From an uncultured Flavobacteriaceae bacterium (GTDB lineage Bacteria > Bacteroidota > Bacteroidia > Flavobacteriales > Flavobacteriaceae), in NCBI GenBank assembly GCA_937959395.1, contig CALGLR010000001.1:25141-89140 (forward strand): a stretch of 64,000 nt of DNA. Reading direction: 5' to 3'. Position numbers and translations under genes: made by a program. Under the pieces are notes generated by a model. It ran no database searches, was not told the origin of the DNA, and was given only the letters and a program-made list of their open reading frames with translations. Within the stretch, counting starts at the first letter, position 1; every line of letters begins with the position of its first letter. Below are positions 1 to 7,162 of the stretch, in pieces.

Positions 1-48
1 GAAAAAGAAGAAAATGATAATTTTATCGATAAATGCTGTTTTTTTTAA
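1..48 (+). CDS. 3' end of an upstream gene (partial, unidentified)
   Basis: The first 48 bases form an open frame (codons starting at base 1) that ends in TAA and reads as an acidic tail finishing DKCCFF. It probably closes a gene that begins before the window. Only 15 residues are visible, so no function can be given, and it could also be a chance open stretch. Confidence 0.35.
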   Translation, partial: EKEENDNFIDKCCFF

Positions 49-82
49 AGTCGTATTAAATAATATTGTAATATTGTACCAT

Positions 83-148
83 ATGTGTATTCAAGAAAAT
101 AAAAATCGTATTTCAGTTCCCAGCAGGCCATTGCGCCGCCGCCGCTAA
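83..148 (+). CDS. putative arginine leader peptide of the arg operon
   Basis: A 21-codon ORF starts at the ATG at 83 and ends at the TAA at 146-148. Its last residues are SRPLRRRR: codons AGG, CCA, TTG, then four consecutive CGC codons. It carries six Arg codons in 21, and CGC is unusual in such an AT-rich genome. It lies about 230 bases upstream of the first arginine operon gene, as expected for a leader that senses charged tRNA-Arg. The coding and position are seen directly; the regulatory role is inferred. I could not find a convincing intrinsic terminator between it and the operon, so the mechanism (termination, Rho or translational coupling) is open. Confidence 0.6.
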   Translation: MCIQENKNRISVPSRPLRRRR

Positions 149-381
149 TTCTTCTATTTAGCATTTAACTGATTACGCCATTTTTTTTATTTTTCACTTT
201 GCACAAATTATCTTTAATATTATTTTTTCAGAATGTAGTTGTTTTTCAAAATAACGTCGCTTCTGTACGCCGCATTTTTCCGCGCCGCCCGTTTGGGTGT
301 TCTTCTATTTATAGAGCTTAGGTGAGTCCGGTTCTTCTTTCCAAACTTAAAATTTTACAGTAACAATTTAAAATCAAGATA
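149..381 (+). promoter_or_regulatory. 5' leader region of the arg operon with a second Arg-codon tract
   Basis: This stretch separates the Arg leader ORF from the first operon gene. It contains a T8 run at 181-188, a second CG-rich patch (264-290) whose frame from a TTG at 199 to a TAG at 319-321 reads two Arg-Arg pairs, and an exact 12-base direct repeat, TTCTTCTATTTA, at 149-160 and 300-311. Each copy follows a CGCCGC-rich patch, which suggests a partial duplication of the leader. The stretch GTTTGG (291-296) could pair with CCAAAC (342-347). No clear terminator was seen. Confidence 0.4.
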
Positions 382-948
382 ATGAAAATCATTATTGCAG
401 ATCAATCACATAGTATTTATGCGAATGATATTAGTGAAGCCATTACAAGTGCAGCACAAGTAAGAGGTACAGGTATTGCTAAACGAACTCCAGAGTATAT
501 CATTTCTAAAATGGAAAAAGGAAATGCTGTAATAGCAATAGATAAAGGCACTTTTGCAGGATTCTGTTATATCGAATCTTGGGGCCATGGAAAATTTGTA
601 GCAAATTCGGGACTTATAGTACACCCTAATTACAGAGGGAGAGGATTAGCAAAACAAATTAAGAAAGTCATTTTTAAACATTCAAGAGCCAAATTTCCTG
701 AAGCGAAAGTATTTAGTATTACTACAGGTTTGGCAGTTATGAAAATGAATAATGATCTAGGATATAAGCCAGTAACATTTTCAGAATTAACAGATGATCA
801 ATCCTTTTGGAAAGGCTGTCAAACGTGCAAAAATTATGATGTCTTACAGCGTACCCAACAAAGTATGTGCTTATGTACAGGGATGTTATATGATCCTAAT
901 GTAGAAAAAGAAAAAGTAGAAGCTGTAGAAAAGGCAATGAGAGATTAG
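382..948 (+). CDS. GNAT-family N-acyltransferase, first gene of the arg operon (candidate N-acylglutamate synthase)
   Basis: A 188-residue GNAT protein. The acyl-CoA pyrophosphate loop is visible as YRGRGLAKQ (residues 84-92) after the beta-strand SGLIVHP. The C-terminal part carries two cysteine pairs (C146/C149 and C163/C165), a possible metal site. Its place at the head of the arg operon, and the absence of argA or argJ in the window, suggest that it makes N-acetyl- or N-succinyl-glutamate, the first step of arginine synthesis. That role is inferred from context; the fold is clear. The start ATG at 382 follows an AT-rich region without a strong ribosome-binding site, normal for this phylum. 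The gap to argG is 59 bases and holds a palindrome. Confidence 0.8.
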   Translation: MKIIIADQSHSIYANDISEAITSAAQVRGTGIAKRTPEYIISKMEKGNAVIAIDKGTFAGFCYIESWGHGKFVANSGLIVHPNYRGRGLAKQIKKVIFKHSRAKFPEAKVFSITTGLAVMKMNNDLGYKPVTFSELTDDQSFWKGCQTCKNYDVLQRTQQSMCLCTGMLYDPNVEKEKVEAVEKAMRD

Positions 949-986
949 AAAAGGCATAAAAAAAATTAAGTTTAATTAAAAAGATA

Positions 987-1000
987 CCCGCATTCGCGGG
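987..1000 (+). repeat. palindromic repeat just upstream of argG
   Basis: Arms CCCGC and GCGGG around the loop ATTC form a 5-bp hairpin whose 3' foot lies 7 bases before the argG ATG. The preceding TTTAATTAAAAAGATA is shared with the copy upstream of tyrA and, in part, with those upstream of proC and metF, so this is a dispersed element rather than a local hairpin. Confidence 0.8.
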
Positions 1001-1007
1001 CATATAA

Positions 1008-2195
1008 ATGAAAACATCTAAAAAATTAGTAATAGCTTATAGTGGCGGATTAGATACGTCGTATTGCGCAGTAAACTTGTCAAAAAAAGGTTTTGATGTT
1101 CATGCGGTAAGTGTTAACACAGGAGGGTTTACTCTAAATGAAATTAAAAATATAGAGTTAAACGCTTATAAAATGGGTGTGTCTACTTATAAAAATATTG
1201 ATGCCGTTACCACTTTTTATGAAAAAGTGGTAAAGTATTTAGTGTTTGGAAATGTTTTAAAAAATAACACATATCCATTATCGGTAAGTGCAGAACGTAT
1301 TATTCAAGCGATTGAAATTGTTGAATATGCAAAAAGTATCGATGCTAAATATATCGCGCATGGAAGCACAGGGGCAGGAAACGACCAAGTACGTTTTGAT
1401 ATGATTTTTCAAACTCTGGCTCCAGAGATAGAAATCATTACGCCAATAAGAGATAGGAAATTAACGAGACAAGAAGAAATAGAATATCTTAATAAAAATG
1501 GTGTTGATTTATCATGGAATAAAGCTAAATATTCTATTAATAAAGGACTTTGGGGTACAAGTGTTGGAGGCGAAGAAACATTAACATCAGAAAAGGCATT
1601 GCCAGAACAGGCCTACCCATCTCAGCTTAAAAAAGAAGAAGAAGAGAAAGTAAAACTCACTTTTTTGAAAGGAGAACTGGTTGCATTAAATGATAAAAAG
1701 GGAACGCCCGAAACTATAATAGCTGCATTAAATGATTTGGGATCTCAATATGCTATTGGACGAGATATTCATGTTGGAGATACTATAGTAGGAATTAAAG
1801 GACGCGTTGGTTTTGAAGCCGCCGCTGCTTTAATTACTATAAAAGCACATCATTTATTAGAAAAACACACACTTACCAAATGGCAGTTACAGCATAAAGA
1901 GTATTTGTCTGGTTTTTATAGCATGCATTTACACGAAGGTCAATACTTAGATCCTGTGATGCGAAATATAGAATCGTTTTTTGAAAGCAGTCAAACGAAT
2001 GTTTCAGGAGATGTTTTTGTCACTTTAAAACCGTACCATTTTACACTTAACGGGATTCGTTCTAAACATGATTTAATGAATGCGAAGTTTGGAACTTATG
2101 GCGAGTTAAATAAGGGTTGGACTGCAAGTGAAGCCAAAGGTTTTATTAAAATTCTAGGCAATCAAAATAAAATATATCAACAGATAAATTCATAA
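1008..2195 (+). CDS. argG: argininosuccinate synthase
   Basis: Joins citrulline and aspartate with ATP to form argininosuccinate, the penultimate step of arginine synthesis in the cytoplasm. The N-type ATP pyrophosphatase loop AYSGGLDTS is at residues 10-18, and the substrate segment STGAGNDQVRFD follows near residue 120. The 395-residue length fits the family. It sits between the GNAT gene and argC (4-base gap), so it is cotranscribed. The ATG at 1008 comes directly after a palindromic repeat, which occupies the place where a ribosome-binding site would be expected. Confidence 0.97.
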   Translation: MKTSKKLVIAYSGGLDTSYCAVNLSKKGFDVHAVSVNTGGFTLNEIKNIELNAYKMGVSTYKNIDAVTTFYEKVVKYLVFGNVLKNNTYPLSVSAERIIQAIEIVEYAKSIDAKYIAHGSTGAGNDQVRFDMIFQTLAPEIEIITPIRDRKLTRQEEIEYLNKNGVDLSWNKAKYSINKGLWGTSVGGEETLTSEKALPEQAYPSQLKKEEEEKVKLTFLKGELVALNDKKGTPETIIAALNDLGSQYAIGRDIHVGDTIVGIKGRVGFEAAAALITIKAHHLLEKHTLTKWQLQHKEYLSGFYSMHLHEGQYLDPVMRNIESFFESSQTNVSGDVFVTLKPYHFTLNGIRSKHDLMNAKFGTYGELNKGWTASEAKGFIKILGNQNKIYQQINS

Positions 2196-2199
2196 ATTA

Positions 2200-3177
2200 A
2201 TGGTTCAAGTAGGAATTGTAGGAGGAGCAGGATATACAGCAGGAGAATTAATACGATTGTTGATTTTTCACAGTAAAACAAATATCGATTTTATTTATAG
2301 CACGTCTAATGCTGGGAATAAAGTTTATAAAGTACACCAAGATTTATTGGGAGTAACGGATTTGGAATTTACTAAAACCATCAACCCAAAAGTTGATGTT
2401 CTTTTTCTGTGTTTAGGGCATGGGAATTCTAAGGTTTTTTTAGAGAAAAATGAGTTTTCAGAAACGACAAAAATTATCGATTTAAGTAATGATTTTAGAC
2501 TTGAAAAAGATAAGGTATTCCAAGGGAAGGATTTTGTGTATGGGTTACCAGAATTACAAAAAGAAACTATAAAAACAGCACAGTATATAGCAAATCCAGG
2601 TTGCTTTGCTACAGCAATTCAATTGGCTGTTTTACCATTAGGTAAAAATGAAAAACTGAAAGAGAGTATACACGTAAATGCTGTAACTGGGGCAACTGGT
2701 GCCGGGACTTCATTATCTAAAACAACACATTTTACTTGGAGAGATAATAATTTTTCACATTACAAACCTTTTACACATCAGCATTTAGGAGAAATTAATC
2801 AAACGGTAAACCGATTGCAAGATAGTTTCGATTCTGAAATTGTTTTTATGCCCAATCGCGGCAATTTTTCAAGAGGAATTTATGCGACACTCTATACGAC
2901 TTATGAGGATTCTTTAGAGCAAGCCATAAAACTATATAAGGATTATTATAAAAACGCTGCGTATACTTTTATTTCTGAAGATGAAATCCATTTAAAACAA
3001 GTGGTGAATACAAATAAATGCATTATTCATTTATATAAACATAACAACAAATTATTAGTAACGAGTATCATCGATAATCTTTTAAAAGGGGCTTCAGGAC
3101 AAGCGGTTCAAAATATGAATCTCATGTTTGGTTTTGAAGAAACGGAAGGGTTACAACTCAAAGGAAGTTTTTTTTAA
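2200..3177 (+). CDS. argC: N-acyl-gamma-glutamyl-phosphate reductase
   Basis: NADPH-dependent reduction of the acyl-glutamyl phosphate made by ArgB. The N-terminal Rossmann motif GIVGGAGYTAGEL (residues 5-17) and the catalytic cysteine in ANPGCFAT (C135) are present, as is the segment GATGAG that follows. At 325 residues it is a normal length. It begins 4 bases after argG. The substrate may be succinylated rather than acetylated, given the carbamoyltransferase in the same operon. The final residues are followed by a roughly 270-base spacer with repeats before proC. Confidence 0.96.
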   Translation: MVQVGIVGGAGYTAGELIRLLIFHSKTNIDFIYSTSNAGNKVYKVHQDLLGVTDLEFTKTINPKVDVLFLCLGHGNSKVFLEKNEFSETTKIIDLSNDFRLEKDKVFQGKDFVYGLPELQKETIKTAQYIANPGCFATAIQLAVLPLGKNEKLKESIHVNAVTGATGAGTSLSKTTHFTWRDNNFSHYKPFTHQHLGEINQTVNRLQDSFDSEIVFMPNRGNFSRGIYATLYTTYEDSLEQAIKLYKDYYKNAAYTFISEDEIHLKQVVNTNKCIIHLYKHNNKLLVTSIIDNLLKGASGQAVQNMNLMFGFEETEGLQLKGSFF

Positions 3178-3224
3178 TAGAAAAAATATAAATGAGAATC
3201 GAGACAAAAGAATCAATAGAAGGA

Positions 3225-3329
3225 AAATGTCATCTTGAGCGCAGTCGAAAGCTCTTTAACTGAAATTTCATTTTTTAGTCTCTTTTAAAACAAAAATAAG
3301 TAAGATCCTGAAACAAGTTCAAGATGATA
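3225..3329 (+). repeat. composite inverted-repeat element in the argC-proC spacer
   Basis: The left part, TCATCTTGAGCGCAGTCGAA (from about 3229), and the right part, CCTGAAACAAGTTCAAGATG, carry the inverted arms TCATCTTGA and TCAAGATGA. Similar words (TTGAGCGAAGTCGAA, CCTGAAATAAATTCAG) occur in other spacers of the window near 48746 and 6358. It looks like a short non-coding mobile or palindromic element; no coding capacity is apparent. Confidence 0.6.
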
Positions 3330-3365
3330 AATACAGAACAAGAAACTAAGTTTAATTAAAATATA

Positions 3366-3379
3366 CCCGCCTGCGCGGG
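3366..3379 (+). repeat. palindromic repeat upstream of proC
   Basis: Arms CCCGC/GCGGG around CTGC, preceded by the same TTTAATTAAAATATA lead-in as the copy before argG. It is followed by a short ATG frame at 3387 (10 residues) and a second small GCGC palindrome before the proC start, so the element appears to have been extended here. Confidence 0.75.
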
Positions 3380-3445
3380 CAATATTATGAACCGAGCGCT
3401 TTTGCGCGAACACATTTGACCATTAAAAATAATAATAACGAACAA

Positions 3446-4246
3446 ATGAAAATTGCAATTATAGGAACCGGGAATTTAGGAAAATCGATAGCCAAAGGAT
3501 TAATAACAAATAATGCGATCACTAGCCTGTATTTAACAAAAAGAAATCTAGATGAAATTAAAGATTTTGAAGTTTACAAAGGGGTAACATTAACGCAAGA
3601 TAATGCAGAAGCTGTGAAGCATTCAGATATTCTAATTTTTGCTGTGCAACCAGCGCATTTAGAAAACATACTTAAAGTTATTAAACCATTGCTCACAGAA
3701 AAGCATGTGTTAATATCTACAATTGCAGGATTTTCAATTGCTAAAATGGAAACCATCGTTGGAGAAGCTCCTTTTATAATTCGGGCGATGCCAAATACTG
3801 CGATTGCAGTTGGAAAATCTATGACTTGTTTGTGTAGCAACGAAAATGGAAAACAACGCATTAAAGTTGCTGAGGCTATTTTTAATCGTTTAGGAACATC
3901 CATTGAAATTCCAGAAAATCAAATGCAAGCAGCAACAGTAGTCTGTGCCAGTGGTATTGCTTTTTGGATGCGATTAATAAGAGCAACAATGCAAGCAGCG
4001 ATACAATTAGGGTTTGATGCCAAAGAAGCTCAAGAATTAGCCATGCATACCTGCGAAGGTGCTGCTAGTTTATTAATAACAACGGGTAATCATCCAGAAC
4101 AAGAAATAGATAAAGTAACGACACCTAAAGGGTGTACGATTCAGGGTTTAAATGAAATGGAACACAAAGGCTTAAGTTCTTCTTTAATTCAAGGAATGGT
4201 AGCATCTTTCAATAAGATAAGTAATATAAAAACCAATCAATTATGA
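3446..4246 (+). CDS. proC: pyrroline-5-carboxylate reductase
   Basis: Reduces pyrroline-5-carboxylate to proline with NAD(P)H. The start chosen is the ATG at 3446 (266 residues) because the Rossmann motif AIIGTGNLGKS follows at once; an in-frame TTG at 3416 would add ten Asn-rich residues of low plausibility. The C-terminal region with TTPKGCTIQGLNEME is the P5CR family signature (normally TxPGGxT), and the central SGIAFWMRLIRATMQAA helices fit the dimer domain. It lies within the arginine operon and overlaps argD by 4 bases, linking proline to the shared glutamate-derived pool. Confidence 0.92.
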   Translation: MKIAIIGTGNLGKSIAKGLITNNAITSLYLTKRNLDEIKDFEVYKGVTLTQDNAEAVKHSDILIFAVQPAHLENILKVIKPLLTEKHVLISTIAGFSIAKMETIVGEAPFIIRAMPNTAIAVGKSMTCLCSNENGKQRIKVAEAIFNRLGTSIEIPENQMQAATVVCASGIAFWMRLIRATMQAAIQLGFDAKEAQELAMHTCEGAASLLITTGNHPEQEIDKVTTPKGCTIQGLNEMEHKGLSSSLIQGMVASFNKISNIKTNQL

Positions 4247-5367
4247 GTTTGTTTAATGTATATCCTTTGTTTGATATTACTCCCGTAAGCGCTAAAGGTC
4301 TTTTTGTATTTGATAACAATGGGAATAATTATTTAGACCTTTATGGCGGTCATGCTGTAATTTCTATTGGACATTCACATCCAGAATATACTAATGCTAT
4401 AAGTGAGCAAGTTCGTAAATTAGGGTTTTACAGTAATTCGATTAAAAACCCTTTGCAAGAGGACTTAGCGACTAAAATAAAAGAACTTTCTGGCTGTGAA
4501 AACTATCAATTGTTTCTTTGTAATTCTGGGGCAGAAGCTAATGAAAATGCCTTAAAATTAGCGTCATTTCATACTGGTAAATCTAAGGTTTTAGCTTTCG
4601 AGAATGGTTTTCATGGGAGAACATCTGCTGCTGTTGCTGCAACCGATAATGCTAAAATTATTGCGCCAATTAATGCACAACAAAAGGTTGATTTTGTAAA
4701 GCTAGGCGATTTAACAGCTGTAGAAACGGTTCTAAAGAAAAACGAAACTTGTGCAATTATTATAGAATGCATTCAAGGTGTAGGTGGTTTAGATGAAAGT
4801 ACGACCGCTTTTTATAAAGGTCTAGAGCGATTGTCTAAGGAATACAATACGATTCTTATTGCAGATGAGGTGCAATCTGGTTTTGGTAGAACTGGTGATT
4901 TTTTTGCGTTTCAAAAGCATAAAATTAATCCAGATATTATTTCTATGGCAAAAGGAATGGGTAATGGGTTTCCTGTTGGAGGCATTTTAATTGATGAGAA
5001 AATTAAAGCATCTTTCGGTTTGTTAGGAACAACGTTTGGAGGTAATCACTTAGCATGTGCTGCTTCATTAGCCGTTTTAAAGGTAATCGAAAATGATAAT
5101 TTGATAGAAAATGCAAATTCCATTTCTAATTATTTTAAAGAAAAAGCACAATCTCTTCCGAAGCTAAAAAAAGTAAAAGGTAGAGGTTTAATGCTAGGTC
5201 TAGAATTCGATTTTCCAATAGCGCCATTACGGGAAGCATTGATTTATAAACATCACATTTTTACAGGAAGTTCAAAAAATCCCAACGTGTTAAGAATTCT
5301 TCCACCTTTAACCATTCAAGAAAAACATATCGATCAGTTTTTTGAAGCATTACATGAAGAATTATGA
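4243..5367 (+). CDS. argD: acyl-ornithine aminotransferase
   Basis: PLP-dependent class III aminotransferase that converts N-acyl-glutamate semialdehyde to N-acyl-ornithine. Visible motifs are NSGAEANENALKLA (residues 94-107), the aspartate in ADEVQSGFGRTG (D208) and the PLP lysine in SMAKGMGNGFPVGG (K237). It has 374 residues, as usual. It overlaps proC upstream by 4 bases (ATGA) and argF' downstream by 4 bases, a sign of translational coupling. Whether the natural substrate is acetylated or succinylated cannot be read from the sequence. Confidence 0.93.
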   Translation: MSLFNVYPLFDITPVSAKGLFVFDNNGNNYLDLYGGHAVISIGHSHPEYTNAISEQVRKLGFYSNSIKNPLQEDLATKIKELSGCENYQLFLCNSGAEANENALKLASFHTGKSKVLAFENGFHGRTSAAVAATDNAKIIAPINAQQKVDFVKLGDLTAVETVLKKNETCAIIIECIQGVGGLDESTTAFYKGLERLSKEYNTILIADEVQSGFGRTGDFFAFQKHKINPDIISMAKGMGNGFPVGGILIDEKIKASFGLLGTTFGGNHLACAASLAVLKVIENDNLIENANSISNYFKEKAQSLPKLKKVKGRGLMLGLEFDFPIAPLREALIYKHHIFTGSSKNPNVLRILPPLTIQEKHIDQFFEALHEEL

Positions 5368-6299
5368 AAAAGTATACCGCAATAAAGGATATCGAGAACC
5401 TTTCAGAAACTATTAAACAGGCTATTGAATTAAAAGAAAATCCTTTTCAATATGAGGCATTAGGAAAGCAAAAAACATTAGTCATGCTTTTTTTTAATTC
5501 CAGTTTAAGAACACGATTAAGTACCGAAAAAGCGGCAAAAAATTTAGGAATGAATGTCATGACTTTAAATGTAGGAGAAACCTGGGATTTAGAGTTTGAG
5601 GAAGGCACGATTATGAATTTAAAATCGGCAGAACATATTAAGGAAGCAGCACAAGTTATTTCTCAATATGCCGATATTATTGCAGTGCGAGCATTTCCTT
5701 CGTTAATAAACAGGGAGCAAGATGAGTTAGAACCCATTATTACTAATTTTATAAAATATGCTTCAGTACCTATAATTAATATGGAAAGTGCTACAGCGCA
5801 TCCATTACAAGCACTTGCAGATGCTATTACTATTGAAGAATTTAAGAGGTCTAAAACTCCAAAGGTTGTTTTGTCTTGGGCGCCTCATCCCAAAAAATTA
5901 CCTCATGCTGTTGCCAATTCATTTGTAGAAATGATGCAAAAAAGAGATGTCGATTTTGTAATCACCCATCCTCCAGGTTATGAATTGGACCCCAGAATAA
6001 CTAAAAACAGTATAATTATATACAATCAAGAAGAGGCTTTTCAAAATGCTGATTTTGTGTATACTAAAAACTGGAGTAGCTATTCTAATTATGGCGAAAT
6101 TTTAAAAACGGATGCTAATTGGATGATTACAAAAGAAAAACTAGGGACTGCTAAATTTATGCATTGTTTGCCCGTAAGACGGAATGTAGTGGTTGAAGAT
6201 GCAGTTTTAGATAGTGAGCATTCTATTGTTATAAAACAGGCAAATAATAGAACGTTCGCCGCGCAAATCGTATTAAAAGGGATTTTGGAGAATTTATAA
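5364..6299 (+). CDS. argF': N-acyl-ornithine carbamoyltransferase (SOTCase/AOTCase type, ArgF')
   Basis: Transfers the carbamoyl group to an N-acylated ornithine, not to free ornithine. The carbamoyl-phosphate motif appears as NSSLRTRLSTEKAA (residues 45-58) and the C-terminal HCLPVRRN is typical of the acyl-ornithine branch. By eye, the residue that distinguishes acetyl (Glu92 in Xanthomonas) from succinyl (Pro90 in Bacteroides fragilis) enzymes aligns to Ala89 in KSAEH, which favours the succinyl type. The use of N-acyl intermediates explains why argE comes after this step. It overlaps argD by 4 bases and is 311 residues long. Confidence 0.92.
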   Translation: MKKYTAIKDIENLSETIKQAIELKENPFQYEALGKQKTLVMLFFNSSLRTRLSTEKAAKNLGMNVMTLNVGETWDLEFEEGTIMNLKSAEHIKEAAQVISQYADIIAVRAFPSLINREQDELEPIITNFIKYASVPIINMESATAHPLQALADAITIEEFKRSKTPKVVLSWAPHPKKLPHAVANSFVEMMQKRDVDFVITHPPGYELDPRITKNSIIIYNQEEAFQNADFVYTKNWSSYSNYGEILKTDANWMITKEKLGTAKFMHCLPVRRNVVVEDAVLDSEHSIVIKQANNRTFAAQIVLKGILENL

Positions 6300-6305
6300 G
6301 ATTTC

Positions 6306-6379
6306 GTTATGCTGAATTTATTTCAGTATCACATAAAATAATTAACAATAATGAGACCCTGAAATAAATTCAGCTTAAC
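6306..6379 (+). repeat. inverted repeat filling the argF'-argB spacer
   Basis: A left arm at 6306-6326 (GTTATGCTGAATTTATTTCAG) and its near-exact inverse at 6359-6379 flank 32 AT-rich bases. The two 21-base arms differ at a single position. The transcript could fold into a long hairpin inside the operon, perhaps affecting mRNA stability or partial termination. Related words occur in the spacer before proC. Confidence 0.75.
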
Positions 6380-6385
6380 AAAAAA

Positions 6386-7162
6386 ATGGAAACACTAAAA
6401 ATTATAAAAATAGGAGGTAATATTATTGACGATGATAAAGCCTTAAATGATTTTCTTTCTGATTTCTCGGCACTTAAAGGTCCCAAATTATTGGTTCACG
6501 GTGGTGGCAAATCGGCAACTAAACTTGCAACTAAAATGCAAGTAAAAGTAGAAATGGTGCAAGGAAGGCGCGTTACAAATGAAGACATCTTAAACATTAT
6601 TACTATGGTTTATGCGGGGAAAATAAATAAAACAATCGTGGCGAAACTTCAAGCGTCTAGTTGTAATGCGATGGGTTTATCTGGTGCAGACGGAAATACT
6701 ATAGAAGCCATTAAACGCCCTATAGAAACTGTAGATTTTGGTTTTGTAGGCGATGTTGAAAAGGTAAATATTGAAACCATAAACCTATTATTAAAAAATA
6801 ATATCACACCCGTTTTTTGTGCTATTACTCATAACAAAAAAGGCCAGTTATTAAACACAAATGCAGATACTATTGCTTCAGAACTGGCGATAGGATTGGC
6901 GTCATCTTTTAAAACGGAACTATATTATTGTTTTGAGAAAAAAGGTGTTTTAGAAAATGTAAACAATAACGATTCAGTAATAAAAACAATAAACAAGTCT
7001 ACCTATAAAACATTAATAAAAAATGAAATTATTATAGACGGTATGCTGCCCAAACTGAATAACTGTTTTCATGCGATAACTAATAAAGTGAGTAAAGTAT
7101 GTATAGGGCTTCCAGAAATGATATTCAATTCAAAATTAATATGCACAACAATCGAGAAATAA
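6386..7162 (+). CDS. argB: acetylglutamate (N-acylglutamate) kinase
   Basis: Phosphorylates the gamma-carboxyl of N-acylglutamate with ATP. The amino-acid kinase motifs IKIGGNIID near the N-terminus and VHGGGKSATKLA (around residues 37-48) are clear, followed by LSGADGNTIEA and the late segment LLNTNADTIASELA. It has 258 residues, the short form of the family. The start follows the inverted repeat by 6 bases. The stop overlaps the argE start as TAATG. Confidence 0.94.
   Translation: METLKIIKIGGNIIDDDKALNDFLSDFSALKGPKLLVHGGGKSATKLATKMQVKVEMVQGRRVTNEDILNIITMVYAGKINKTIVAKLQASSCNAMGLSGADGNTIEAIKRPIETVDFGFVGDVEKVNIETINLLLKNNITPVFCAITHNKKGQLLNTNADTIASELAIGLASSFKTELYYCFEKKGVLENVNNNDSVIKTINKSTYKTLIKNEIIIDGMLPKLNNCFHAITNKVSKVCIGLPEMIFNSKLICTTIEK

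Noticed and set aside
181..188. T8 run after the Arg leader as an intrinsic terminator
   Set aside because: No convincing G/C stem directly precedes it by eye; the sequence GATTACGCC has no inverse partner upstream.
3387..3419. Ten-codon ATG ORF after the palindrome before proC
   Set aside because: Too short and no amino-acid bias relevant to the operon; more likely a by-product of the repeat insertion.
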